Part shown: positions 1-11,795 of the stretch, one piece after another
How the letters are laid out: each line of letters starts with the position of its first letter
Numbering within the stretch: the first letter of the stretch is position 1
Assembly: GCA_963580455.1 (NCBI GenBank)
Contig: OY756960.1
Coordinates: 7,378,001 to 7,442,000, forward strand
From: Euonymus europaeus
Lineage: Eukaryota; Streptophyta; Magnoliopsida; Celastrales; Celastraceae
DNA length: 64,000 nucleotides
Reading direction: 5' to 3'
Made by a program: the position numbers and the translations under genes
Notes under the pieces: generated by a model
What the model saw: only the letters and a program-made list of their open reading frames with translations
What the model was told of the DNA's origin: nothing
Databases searched by the model: none

Positions 1-2747
1 GGGTCGATTTCGCACTACATTTTGAGCTCTACAGTCCTGAAATTTAAGTTTTTGATTGCGGAACTCGTGACAGGTAGATCTCTCAACAACTTGTTTTGCA
101 AAGAATGATGGTTTCTTCGTGTAAACGGTTTTCTTAATGTCTGTGGACTCCGAGTTCTGAATTCAGTGATTTTTAGGTCGATTTGGCACTACTTTTTGAG
201 CTCTACAATCCTGCAGTTTAAGTTTTCGATTGCAGAACTCGTGGCTAGTAGATCACTACTCACCTAGTTTTGCGAAGAAAGGTGGTTTCTTCGCGTAAAC
301 GGTTGTCATAATATCTGTGGACTCTGAGTTCTGAATTCAGTGATTTTTAGGTCGATTTCGCACTACTTCTCGAGCTCTAAATCCCTGGAATTTCGGTTTT
401 CAATTGCAGAACTCGTGGCTAGTAGATCACTCCTCACCTAGTTTTGCGAAAAAAGTGGTTTCTTCGCGTAAACGGTTTTCATAATAGCTGTGCACTCCGA
501 GTTCTGAATTCAGTGATTTTTAGGTCGATTTCACACTAATTTTCGAGCTCTAAATCCCTGGCATTTCAGTTTTCAATTTTGAAACTCGTGACTAGTAGAT
601 CTCTTATCACCTTGTTTTGCAAGGAAAGGTGGTTTCTTCTCGTAAACGGTTTTCTTAATGTCTGTGGACTCCGAGTTCTGAATTCAAAGATTTTTTGGTC
701 GATTTTGCACTACTTTTAGAGCTCTACAATCCTGGCATTTCAGTTTTTGATTTTCAAATTCGTGGCTGGTAGTTCTCGCATCACCTGGTTTTGCTAGAAA
801 ATGAGGTTTCGTCGCGTAAACTAATTTCTTAATATCTGTGGACTCTGAGTTCTGAAATAAGTGATTTTTTGCTCGATTTCGCACTAATTTTCGAGCTCTA
901 CAATCCTGGTGTTTCAGTTATTGATTTTTCAACTCGTGGCTACTAGATCTCTCATAACCTTGTTTTGCATGGAAAGGTGATTTCTTCGGGTAAACGGTTT
1001 TCTTAATATCTGTGGACTACGAGTTCTGAATTTAGAGATTTTTAGTTCGGTTTCCCACTACTTTTGGAGCTCAACAATCTTGACATTTTAGTTTTCGATT
1101 GCCGTACTCGTGGCTAGTAGATTTCTCATCACCTTATTTTGGAAAGAAAGGTAGCTTCTTCGCGTAAACGATTTTCTTAAAGTCTGTGGACTCCGAGTTC
1201 TGAATTCAGTGATTTTTGGGTCGATTTCGCACTACTTTTCGAGCTCTACAATCCACGCATTTCGGTTTTTGATTTCGAAACTCGTGGCTAGTAGATCACT
1301 CGTCACCATGTTTTGCGAAGAAAGCCGGTTTCTTCGCTTAAACGGTTTTCTCAATATCTGTGGACTACGAGTTTCGAATTCAATGATTTTTAGGTCAGTT
1401 TCCCACTACTTTTGGAGCTCAACAATACTGACATTTCAGTTTTCGATTGCGGTACACGTGGCTATTAAACAGTTTTCTTAATGTCTGTGGACTCCGAGTT
1501 CTGAATTCAGTGATTTTTGGGTCGATTTCGCACTACATTTTGAGCTCTACAATCCTCGCATTTCAGTTTTCGATTTTCAAATTCGTGGCTGGTAGTTCTC
1601 GCATCACCTGGTTTTGCTAGGAAATGCGGTTTTGTCGCTTAAACGGTTTTCTTAATATCTGTGGACTACGAGTTCTGAAATCAGTGATTTTTCGCTGGAT
1701 TTCGCACTAATTTTCGAGCTCTACAATCCTGGTGTTTCAGTTATTGATTTTGCAACTCGTGGCTTGTAGATATCTAACCACCTTATTTTGCATGGAAAGG
1801 TGATTTATTCGCGTAAACGGTTTTCTTAATATCTGTGGACTACGAGTTCTGAATTGAGTGATTTTTAGGTCGGTTTCCCACTACTTTTGGAGCTCAACAA
1901 TCTTGACATTTCAGTTTTCGATTGCGGTACTCGTGGCTAGTAGATTTCTCATCACCTTGTTTTGCAAAGAAAGGTAGCTTCTTCGCGTAAACAGTTTTCT
2001 TAATGTCTGTGGACTCCGAGTTCTGAATTCAGTGATTTTGGGATCGATTTCGCACTACTTTTGGAACTCTACAGTTTTGACGTTTCAGTTTTTGATTGCG
2101 GAACTCGTAACTAGTAGATCTCTCATCACCTTGTTTTGCTAAGAAAGGCAGTGTCTTTGCGTTAATGGTTTTCTCAATATCTGTGGACTCCGAGTTTTGA
2201 ATTCAGTGATTTTTAGGTCGATTTTGCACTTCTTTTCGAGCTCTAAATCTCTAGAATTTCAGTTTTCGATTTCAAAACTCGTGGCTAGTAGATATCTCAT
2301 CACCTTGTTTTGCAAGGAAAGGTGTTTTCTTCGCATAAACGGTTTTCTTAATGTCTGTGGACTCCGAGTTCTAAATTCAGTGATTTTTTGGTCGAGTTTG
2401 CACTACTTTTAGAGCTCTACAATCCTGGCATTTCAGTTTCCGATTTTCAAATTCGTGGCTGGTAGTTCTCGCATCACCTGGTTTTGCTAGGAAATGAGGT
2501 TTCGTCGCGTAAACGGTTTTCTTAATATCTGTGGACTACGAGTTCTGAAATCAGTGATTTTTTGCTCAATTTCGCACTAATTTTCGAGCTCTACAATCCT
2601 GGTGTTTCAGTTATTGATTTTGCAACTCGTGGCTAGTAGATCTCTCATCACCTTGTTTTGCATGGAAAGGTGATTTCTTCGCGTAAAAGGTTTTCTTAAT
2701 ATCTATGGACTACGAGTTCTGAATTGAGCGATTTTTAGGTCGGTTTC
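1..2747. repeat. ~174-bp satellite array, first block
   Basis: Tandem units of about 174 bp: the motif GTCGATTT (or a close variant) starts at 3, 177, 351, 524 and 698, and onwards at the same spacing. Each unit carries recognisable landmarks, such as GAGCTCTACAATCCTG, TCGCGTAAACGG and GTGGACTCCGAGTTCTGAA. Units differ by type, and the types recur in order (A 698, B 872, C 1046; A 1520, B 1695, C 1868; A 2393, B 2567, C 2741), giving a five-unit higher-order period near 873 bp. One unit near 1394-1520 is shortened. Short open frames in the array are chance consequences of the repeat. The monomer length is in the range typical of plant centromeric satellites, but centromere function is inference. 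Confidence 0.93.
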
Positions 2748-3898
2748 TGATAGGTGCTGAAAAGCATCTATATTTATCATTTTAAAGAGTGTGATTTGAT
2801 ACGTTTTGGGTTCAATTTACTACCCAGATGGTGTTTTATTTGACAGGTGGAAGGTTAAGGAAAAATCATGAAATAGAGAGTTCCTGGGCTGAAAGTGCGA
2901 CTAAATTGCGACCTATTTGCTGGCACAAATTAAAACACGGGTCAGTTACGGAAGTTACGAAGCTGACGTGGCATTAGGGTTTTTAAGAGTTGGAAGCCCA
3001 ACTTAGAGGAGGACTTTTTGACGGCAGAAGACTGAAGACGGAGGAGGCACGAAGAGAAGAGGATTCCTAGCACAATTCGGCATTGATTTTCTTCAATTAA
3101 TTTCAGGATTAATTTTGGAGATTTGAAACATGAACATGTGTAACTAAATTTCTATTTAGTTTGGTTTGGTTAGTTTCTTCTACCACAACTCGTTGCACAA
3201 TCTGATTGACAATTACACCAGGTTTAATTCATTGATTCTCTGAATTTAATGTCGATTTCTTATTATTGTGTTTGCCTGATCAACATCATGATGATAAGAA
3301 CTGTTAGTTGAATACATTCGGCTGACCCATACCCGGTGTTTGACGAAGTAACAAGAATCTGCATAGGATCCAGATTTGGGAATTGTGAACACAATTGATT
3401 AGGTGGTACACCAACGCTTAAGGTTGTGCGATTGTCGACTTTCTCGTTCATATGCTTGTCTTAGGGAAATCTTAGGGTACACCAACCAAGACCCCTACGG
3501 TAAGAAAAGATTTTGGGCTGGACCAAAGCCAAATTCGTTGCTTAGGAAAGTCATAATTAGGAGAGCCGGACCAAGGTCTTCTAATTGACAACGGTAAACC
3601 TTTAAATTGTGTGATTGCATATTAAGTTGTGTGATTGAGTGACAGTGGAAGAACAACACCAACCCAAGCTAGATCTCCTCCATATTTATTAATCCAATTT
3701 TAGCATAATTTAATTGTTTATTGCAATCTGAATTTTATACATAATTATTGCTACTTTGTTTGTTTGGTGATTGATACGGTCCTTGTGGATTCGACCCCGC
3801 TCTCTTTTATACTATCATTCGACACGTACACTTGCGATTGGGTAAGACCCGTCAGTATTTGATATTGCAGGTTTACTTGCGATATTTTATATCGACCA
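2748..3898 (+). mobile_element. Solo LTR inserted in the satellite
   Basis: An 1151-bp non-satellite segment begins TGATAGGTGCTG and ends ATATCGACCA, i.e. TG...CA, and is flanked by perfect 5-bp direct repeats GTTTC (2743-2747 and 3899-3903). The satellite unit continues across it without loss. Near its end it has the phrase CTTGTGGATTCGACCCC, common near the 3' end of Athila/Tat-type LTRs, which suggests plus orientation. There is no internal coding region, PBS or polypurine tract, so this is a solo LTR left by LTR-LTR recombination. Lineage assignment is tentative. Confidence 0.88.
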
Positions 3899-5664
3899 GT
3901 TTCCCACTACTTTTGGAGCTCAACAATCTTGACATTTTAGTTTTCGATTGCGGTACTCGTGGCTAGTAGATTTCTCATCACCTTGTTTTGCAAAGAAAGG
4001 TAGCTTCTTCGCGTAAACAGTTTTCTTAATATCTGTGGACTCCGAGTTCTGAATTCAGTGATTTATGGGTCGATTTCGCACTACTTTTCGAGCTCTACAA
4101 TCCTCGCATTTCAGTTTTTGATTTCGAAACTCGTGGCTACTAGATCACTCGTCCCCAAGTTTTGCGAAGAAAACCGGTTTCTTCGCGTAAACGGTTTTCT
4201 CAATATCTGTGGACTACGAGTTTCGAATTCAATGATTTTTAGGTCGGTTTCCCACTACTTTTGGAGCTCAACAATCCTGATATTTCAGTTTTCGATTGCG
4301 GTACACGTGGCTACTAGATTTCTCATCACTTTGTTTTGCAAAGAAAGGTGGCTTCTTCGCGTAAACGGTTTTCTTAATGTCTATGGACTCCGAGTTCTGA
4401 ATTCAGTGATTTTTTGGTCGATTTCGCACTACTTTTCGAGCTCTACAATCTTGACATTTCTGTTTTTGATTTTCAAACTCGTGGCAAGTAGTTCTTGCAT
4501 CACCGGGTTTTGCTAGGAAAGGCGGTTTGGTCGCGTAAACGGTTTTATTAATATCTGTGGACTACGAGTTCTGAATTCAGTGATTTTTAGCTCGATTTCG
4601 CACTACTTTTCGAGCTCTACAATCCTGGTGTTTCAGTTTTTAATTTTGAACTCGTGGATAGTAGATCTCTCGTCACCTTGTTTTGCATGGAAAGGTGATT
4701 TCTTCGCGTAAACGGTTTTCTTAATATCTATGGACTACGAGTTATGAATTCAGTGATTTTTAGGTCAGTTTCGCACTACTTTTGGAGCTTAACAATCCTG
4801 ACATTTCAGTTTTTGATTTCGCAACTCGTAGCTAGTAATTCTTGCATCACCTGGTTTTGCAAAGAAATGTGATCTCTTCGCGTAAACCGTTTTCTTAATA
4901 TCTATGGACTTCGAGTTCTGAATTCAGAGATTTTTATGTCGATTTCGCACTACTTTTTGAGCTCTACAGTTTTGACATTTCAGTTTTTGATTGCGGAACT
5001 TGTAACTAGTAGATCTCTCATCACCTTGTTTTGCTAAGAAAGGCAGTGTCTTTGCGTTAACGGTTTTCTCAATATCTGTGGACTCCGAGTTTTGAATTCA
5101 ATGATTTTTAGGTCGATTTCGAACTTCTTTTCAAGCCCTACAATCCTTGAGTTTCAGTTTTCAATTGCGAAACTCGTGGCTAGTAGATCACTCGTCACCA
5201 ATTTTTGCGAAGAAAACCGGTTTCTTCGCGTAAACGGTTTTCTCAATATCTGTGGACTACGAGTTTCGAATTCAATGATTTTTAGGTCGGTTTCCCACTA
5301 CTTTTGGAGCTCAACAATACTGAGATTTCAGTTTTCGATTGCGGTACACGTGGCTATTAGATTTCTCATCACTTTGTTTTGCAAAGAAAGGTGGCTTCTT
5401 CGTGTAAACGGTTTTCTTAATGTCTGTGGACTCCGAGTTCTGAATTCAGTGATTTTTGGGTCGATTTCGCACTACATTTCGAGCTCTACAATCCTGGCAT
5501 TTCAGTTTCCGATTTTCAAATTCGTGGCTGGTAGTTTTCGCATCACCTGGTTTTGCTAGGAAATGCGGTTTCGTCGCGTAAACGGGTTTCTTAATATCTG
5601 TGGACTACGAGTTCTGAAATCAGTGATTTTTCGCTCGATTTCGCACTAATTTTCGAGCTCTACA
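3899..5664. repeat. ~174-bp satellite array, second block
   Basis: Same satellite as the first block, resuming mid-unit after the solo LTR. Unit types continue the earlier order: rest of C, then D (~4068), E (~4245), A (~4420), B (~4594), and later D (~5112), E (~5286), A (~5460), B (~5634). The last B unit is cut at 5664, inside the phrase GAGCTCTACA, where a truncated Athila LTR begins. Confidence 0.93.
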
Positions 5665-5910
5665 TTAGCTATTGTTTTCATTAATATCAATTCTCATTCT
5701 TGTTCTCAACGTCAATTTCTTTGTCTTAATTTTTATCTATTACAAGATTTAATCCCCCTTTTCCCCCTTTTTATAATTGTATCAATTATATTCAAGTGTT
5801 AGATTGTATATCTATTAGCATCACTCCTTGTGGGATCGACTCTTACTTGTTCACTATATATTAATTGTACGTTTGTAAGTATATTTTAAATTGTTACTAA
5901 AGACAAAACA
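5665..5910 (+). repeat. 5' LTR remnant of the Athila-like element
   Basis: Starts at TTAGCTATTG directly after the satellite and ends GACAAAACA before the PBS. It matches the last 247 bp of the 3' LTR (15560-15806) with roughly seven substitutions and a few small indels by eye, which suggests a moderately old insertion. Confidence 0.88.
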
Positions 5911-5915
5911 ATTTT

Positions 5916-5933
5916 TGGCGTCGTTTCCGGGGA
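5916..5933 (+). other. Primer-binding site of the Athila-like element
   Basis: TGGCGTCGTTTCCGGGGA lies five bases after the LTR end. It differs by two bases from the usual Athila/Tat PBS (TGGCGCCGTTGCCGGGGA, complementary to the 3' end of tRNA-Asp). One change is CpG-type decay (GCC to GTC). Confidence 0.85.
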
Positions 5934-6392
5934 TGTGATTACCTAATATAGTGTCATCTAATTCTTGTATATAATTTATTTATTTATTTCTGTTGTTAGC
6001 ACCTCCTACATGGAAGGTTTTACATTATATGTCATTATTTAACGTGGTTGGCTTAAACACCTCATTTTGTTTTCTATTAACGGCTGGTTCAAACCGCCTA
6101 CTGTTCTTAATATATGTATATATCTATTAATATTAATGGCTAGTTCTACCGCCTATTAATATACCTTAATATTTACTAACATCATTTTTTTTATGGTTGG
6201 CCTTTTCTGCCCCATTTTATTTCTTCTGTATACTAACTTTTTATATATTGTCAACCAACTTCTTTAATCCTCTGGCTGTGATTGGCACTGCCATCCACCA
6301 AATTTTCTTTATATTAATTTATGTTCATGGTTGGCCTCGCCACCTAAGTAGTTCATTTATATTGTTATTTTTCCTATTTTGTAGATACATGA
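5934..6392 (+). other. Athila 5' leader, non-coding
   Basis: AT-rich leader between the PBS and the first gag codon. It holds a repeated phrase of the form GGTTGGC/GGCTGGTTC followed by CCNCC (near 6045, 6085, 6135, 6195 and 6330), a loose internal repeat of ~50-100 bp. No coding potential is seen. Confidence 0.6.
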
Positions 6393-8099
6393 ATGTCCAG
6401 CTCAGATCTTGAGAACTTATCGAGTGACGACATTTCGTTAAACACAAAATTAGCGGATATCCGTTTATTTTGTCAACAACGAAAAAGAAACCATCGCACT
6501 CCAGAGAGATCACCTTTGTCATCACCAACTACAAGTCCCAGAGCCCCAGTTCAAATGGAAGAAGAACCAGATAACATGAACAAGCCACTTAAGGATTTCT
6601 CTGTGCCTCAAGCAGCAGATCAAGCATCATGCATTGTCTACCCCCAGACTACTGTAGACAATTTTGAACTAAAGTCATGAATGATTCATTTGTTGCCTAC
6701 GTTCTTAGGCCATGCTGGAGAAGATCCTCACATGCATCTTAAAGAATTCTCTGATGTTTGTTCCACAATTAAAATAAGAGGTTTAACTGATGAGCAGGTT
6801 CATCTGCGATTGTTTCCATTTAGTCTGAAAGAACAAGCAAAGACATGGCTTCACTCTTTACCAAGAGCTTCAATTAGAACATGGACAGATTTGGCAAACA
6901 ATTTCTTGACGAAATTCTTTCCAGCTCAAAAGACAAATAAAATAAGGAAAGAGATAGTGAGCATCCAACAAAATGATGGAGAAGCATTCCACGAATATTG
7001 GGAGAGATATAAGAGGCTCTTAAACTCTTGTCCTCATCATAATATTCAAGAATGACTACTAATGCAATATTTTTATGAAGGGATGTTGGATTCAGATCGC
7101 AAAATGGTGGACGCCACATCTGGTGGTGGATTGGTGAATAACAATGTCCGACAAGCAAGGGAGATGTTCGAAACTCTGTCAACTAATTCTCAACAATGGA
7201 GCTACAACAGAGTGAGAGAACCTTAAAAGAGGGCTGGAGTCTACGAAGCACAATCAAGTTCAAACATGGAAGCAAAAATTGCAAACTTGACAAATATGGC
7301 GAAGCAGTTAATCGTTCCAGGCTCTCAAGTGTGTGCTGTGTGTAGTACACCTGGACATGCTATGGAAAGTTGTCCACAAAATAAAGTTGCGGTCTTGGAT
7401 GCACAAATAAATGCATTCGGTACTTATCCAAATCAGAATCAAAACCAAATGCAAAGGCCAAGGAATGATCCATTCGCTCCTACCTATAATCCAGGATGGA
7501 GGAATCATCCAAATTTTAGGTGGAGTAATAATCAACCAATGCAACAACCTTTTACTCAATTACCACAACATCAGGTTCAAGTGGAGCCTCCGAAACCATC
7601 ACTTGAAGATATGGTTACATCTATGGCACAGAGCACTCAAGCATTCATGCATAAAACTGATAACGCCATTGCAAATTTGGAACAACAAATGGGACAGTTA
7701 GCCACTACATTAAATCAAAGAGAACCTGGAAAGCTTCCTGGCCAAGTTGTTGTCAACCCTAAGATCAATGAACATGCTAAAGCAATCACTCTGAGGAGAG
7801 GGAAAATAATTGGAAAAATGAGCGTGCCAGAAGAAGAGAAGAACCTTGACTCTGACAATATGATCAATCCAGACGTTCTAGATCCAAATTCTAGCAGCAG
7901 TGCTACTCATTTCCAAGAAACGCCAAACCTTCAGATTAACTCTAACCTTCCAAATTATATTTCTTCACATGCTCCTTTTCCTAGCAGATTGCAGAAATCC
8001 AAGAAAGAAGATCCAATGCAAGGAATCTTGGATACTTTCAAGAAGGTGGAGATTAACATTCCTCTTTTAGATGCCATCAAACAAATGCCAAAATATGTA
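6393..8099 (+). pseudogene. Athila gag (nucleocapsid precursor), broken
   Basis: Encodes the structural gag protein that packages the element RNA. From the ATG at 6393, frame 6393 is kept through 8882. It includes a Retrotrans_gag core (from 'HMHLKEF' near 6732 through 'HEYWERYKRLL' near 7020) and a CCHC zinc knuckle, CAVCSTPGHAMESC, near 7330. Three in-frame stops interrupt it: TGA at 6678, TGA at 7053 and TAA near 7224. The TGA at 7053 falls where relatives have Trp (context QE-stop-LLMQYFYEG), so TGG to TGA is likely. The region 7400-8000 is a low-complexity N/Q/P-rich linker. No frameshift is needed to read through. Confidence 0.88.
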
Positions 8100-8882
8100 A
8101 AGTTCCTCAAGGATTTGTGCACAAATAAGAGGAAGTTCAAAGAGTTTGAAACGATTAAGGTTTCTGAGGAAGTTTCAGCTGTTCTCCAAAGCAAACTCCC
8201 TCCCAAGCTAAAAGATCTGGGCAGTTTTACTATCCCTTGTATCATTGAGGGTCACAGGTTTGAGAAAGCTCTTCTTGACTTAGGTGCATCTGTCAATCTA
8301 ATGCCTTTTTCTGTTTTTGAATCTTTGAATATAGGGGAACTAAAGGCGACCTCTGTGAGCATACAGTTGGCAGATAGATCAATCAAATACCCTAGGGGTA
8401 TTCTGGAAGATGTCTTAGTCAAAGTTGACAGATTAATCTTACCTGCTGATTTTCTAGTATTGGAGATGGAGCCGATTCCTTTGTCAGAAGTAAAATTAAC
8501 CTTAATTCTTGGTCGTCCATTCATGGCCACAGCAGGTACCAAAATTGATGTTCAAAAGGGTACACTAACTATGAATGTGCAGGGACAAACGATTGAGTAC
8601 AAGGTATTTGGAGCACTCAAATTACCAAGTGATGAACATTACTGTTTTCACTTAGATGCATTAGATACAATTTGTCAACAAGTGTTCAATGAAAGTTGTG
8701 GTCGAGATATTGTGGACAAAGTTTTAATTCATGACTTTGGAACCATCGATGCGGATAAACAAGCTAGCAAAGTCTTAGCTCGACTTGAAGCCTTACCTTC
8801 TTTAGGTATGTATATTTCTGCCTTTGAGCCTTTACCAGTGCCTAAGAAAAAACTTGTACCATATGTTGTGCAGGCACCTTAA
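8100..8882 (+). pseudogene. Athila aspartic protease region
   Basis: Continues the gag frame without a break. The protease active-site motif appears as ALLDLGASVNLMPFSVFE near 8270, the Asp-X-Gly form usual in Athila, with the flap-side motif LILGRPFMATAGTKIDV near 8500. This enzyme would cleave the gag-pol polyprotein. The frame ends at a TAA (8880-8882) directly before LELKELP, where relatives read QLELK; CAA to TAA explains it. Confidence 0.88.
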
Positions 8883-9995
8883 TTGGAGTTGAAGGAACTA
8901 CCAAAGCATTTGAAGTACGCGTATGTGGGCGAAGAAAGTACATTGCCAGTAATCATTGCGTCTGACCTCAGCATTGAAGAAGAAGAGAAATTGTTAAGGG
9001 TACTAAAAGAGCATAAAACATCAATCGGATGGAGTATTGCTGATATTAGAGGAATCAGTCCCTCTAGATGTATGCATCGAATACTACTAGAGGAGGGAAC
9101 AAAACCAACAAGAGATGCCCAACGCAGACTTAACCCAATAATGAAGGAGGTGGTGCTAAAAGAATTACTCAAATTGCTAGATGTTGGCATCATTTACCCT
9201 ATCTCTGATAGCAAATGGGTTAGTCCGGTACAAGTGGTTCCTAAAAAATCTAGAGTTACAGTAGTCCTTAATGAAGATAATGAGTTGGTTCCCAAGCGAG
9301 TTCAAACAGGATGGCGTGTTTGCATTGACTACAAAAAGGTTAATTCAGGTACTAGAAAAGATCATTTTCCACTACCTTTTATTGATTAAATGTTGGAACG
9401 TCTTGAAGGTCATAGCCATTATTGTTTTCTTGATGGATATTTGGGCTACAATCATATTGCAACAGCACCAAAAGATCAAGACAAGACGACATTTACTTGT
9501 CCATATGGTACATTCGCCTACAGGCGCATGCTTTTGGTCATTGCAATGCTCCAGGTACTTTTCAAAGGTGTATGATGAGCATATTTTCAGATATGGTGGA
9601 ACATATTATTGAGGTATTTATGGATGATTTTAGTGTATTTGGTTCATCTTTTGATAAATGTCTTCATAACCTCGCTTTGGTCTTAGAAAGATGCCAAGAA
9701 TGCAATCTAGTTTTAAACTGGGAAAAATGTCATTTTATGGTACAACAAGGAATTGTACTTGGTCATATCATCTGTAGCAAGGAAATAGAAGTTGACAAAG
9801 CAAAAGTGGATCTGGTGAGTAATCTTTCACCTCCATCTACAGTTAAGGAAATAAGATCTTTCCTTGGACATGCAGGTTTCTACAGAAGGTTCATCAAGGA
9901 TTTCTCCAAGATAGCTAAGCCATTGTGTAACTTACTATCCAAGGATGTGACATTTGAGTTTGATGAGACATGTTTGACAGCTTTTAACAAGCTTA
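8883..9995 (+). pseudogene. Athila reverse transcriptase, stop and frameshift
   Basis: RNA-dependent DNA polymerase of the element. Motifs in order: SKWVSPVQVVPKKS (~9210), the CIDYKKVNSGTRKDHFPLPF block (~9320), HYCFLDGYLGYNHI carrying the first catalytic Asp (~9415), and the FMDD catalytic box (~9620). A TAA at 9387-9389 replaces the Gln of the usual 'FIDQMLERL'. Near 9530 the reading shifts from frame 3 to frame 2, apparently by loss of one C in the segment that normally reads RRMPFGLCNAP. The rest, through GFYRRFIKDFSKIAKPL, is open. Confidence 0.9.
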
Positions 9996-10430
9996 AACTC
10001 CTTCTTACGTCAGCACCGATCATGATGCCTCCCAATTGGAGCCTCCCTTTTGAACTAATGTGCGATGCTTCCAATTATGCTGTAGGAGTAGTTTTGGGAC
10101 AACGAGTGAATAAAGTACCTCATGTCATCTACTATGCCAGTAGAACACTCAATGATGCCCAATTAAACTACTCCACTACAGAGAAGGAGCTCCTTTTCTG
10201 TTATTTTTGCTTTAGAAAAATTTCATGCATATTTGATTGGCACTAAAGTAATTGTATTTTCTGACCATGCATCTCTTAGGTACCTTCTTCAAAAGAAGGA
10301 TGCAAAGCCTCGCTTGATTAGATGGATTCTATTACTTCAAGAGTTCGATCTGGAGATTAAGGATAAAAAAGGATCCGAGAATGTGGTGGCCGATCACCTC
10401 AGCCGTTTGGTGAACAATTCAGTGACCGAA
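9996..10430 (+). pseudogene. Athila RNase H, frameshifted
   Basis: Removes template RNA during reverse transcription. It shows MCDASNYAVGVVLGQ (first catalytic Asp), YSTTEKELL (catalytic Glu), then [11 protein letters not shown] (Asp) and [11 protein letters not shown] (last Asp). A one-base insertion near 10195-10200, in a run of T's, moves the frame between the second and third motifs. All four acidic residues survive across the two frames. Confidence 0.88.
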
Positions 10431-11795
10431 GAAGACTCTTTCCCTCTAAATGAGAATTTTCCTGATGAGCAATTATTATCTTTATCTATTTCTACACCAT
10501 GGTATGCTGACATTGTCAATTACCTTGTTACAGGTGATCTTCCAGGAAATGTGCCAAGAACTTACAAGGATAAGCTCGTGACAACAGCAAAGTATTACAT
10601 ATGGGATGATCCATACCTTTTCAAATGGTGTTCTGACCAAATCATCAAACGGTGTGTGCCAGAATCAGAATTTCAATCCATACTCACGTTTTGTCACTCA
10701 TATGCTTGTGGAGGACATTCTGGTCCAAAGAAGACAGCTTTGAAAGTATTGCAATGTGGATTTCATTGGCCGAGTTTGTTCAAAGATGCATATACTTTCT
10801 GCTCTACTTGTGATAGGTGTCAGCGGTTAGGTAATCTTTCATCTAGGAATCAGATGTCTTTATCACCTATTCTAATAGTTGAAATTTTTGATGTTTGGGG
10901 TATTGATTTCATGGGACCTTTTCCTTCATCTAAAGGTTATTTATATATCTTACTTGTTGTGGATTATGTTTCAAAATGGGTGGAAGCAGTTCCATCCAAG
11001 ACTAATGATTCTCAAGTTATTCTCAGAATCCTTAAAGAAAATATATTTGCAAGATTCGGAACACCCAGGGCGATCATTAGTGATGGAGGGTCCCATTTCA
11101 ATAATAAACTTTTTGCAGCCCTATTGCAAAAGTACGGAGTCAAACATAAGGTGTCCACGCCATATCATCCACAGACAAGCGGACAAGATGAAATCTGTAA
11201 TAGGGAAATTAAGCAGATATTGGAGAAGACTGTGAGCTCCTCACGCAAGGATTGGTCTGATCGTCTCATGGATGCTCTATGGGTTTATCGTATAGCTTAC
11301 AAAACTCCGATTGGAATGTCACCATACAGGTTGGTTTTTGGCAAACCCTGCCACTTACCAGTTGAATTAGAGCACAAAGCATATTGGGCTATCAAACAGT
11401 ACAATTTTGAGATAAAGGCTGCAGGAGAGCAACGAAAGTTGCAGTTGAGTGAGTTGGAAGAACTCCGAAATGAAGCCTATGAGAGCTCTAAAATATACAA
11501 GGAGAAGACCAAGGCCTATCATGACAGGACCATTTTGAGAAAACATTTTAAACCTGGGCAGAAAGTCTTATTATATAACTCACGCCTCCGACTATTCCCA
11601 GGTAAGCTCCGTTCTCGATGGTATGGTCCATTCCTTATTACTCTTGTTTTTTCACATGGTGCAGTGAATCTTCAACACCCACAGACGAGAAATATTTTTA
11701 AAGTGAATGGTCATCATCTCAAGCACTATTTAGAGCCAGCAACAGAACATTTTGATGAGAATTTAAGGCTCTCTGATCCTGTTCCGCTCACTTGA
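10431..11795 (+). pseudogene. Athila integrase, open frame
   Basis: Would insert the cDNA into the host genome. It is the longest undamaged part of this pol: open from 10233 to the TGA at 11793. It has an HHCC zinc finger ([15 protein letters not shown] then CSTCDRC, ~10690-10820), and a DDE core with GIDFMGPFP (Asp, ~10900), ISDGGSHF (Asp, ~11075) and [13 protein letters not shown] (Glu, ~11190). The C-terminal GPF/Y-like stretch [11 protein letters not shown] is near 11620. No chromodomain is present, as expected for Athila. Confidence 0.9.

Noticed and set aside
3263..3588. Short open frames inside the solo LTR
   Set aside because: LTR interior without coding expectation; nothing recognisable in the translations.
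1209..5559. Several open frames of 70-155 codons in the satellite (for example 4058-4516 and 5092-5559)
   Set aside because: They repeat the same residues every ~58 codons because the 174-bp unit is a multiple of three; they are by-products of the tandem repeat, with no start context or independent conservation.
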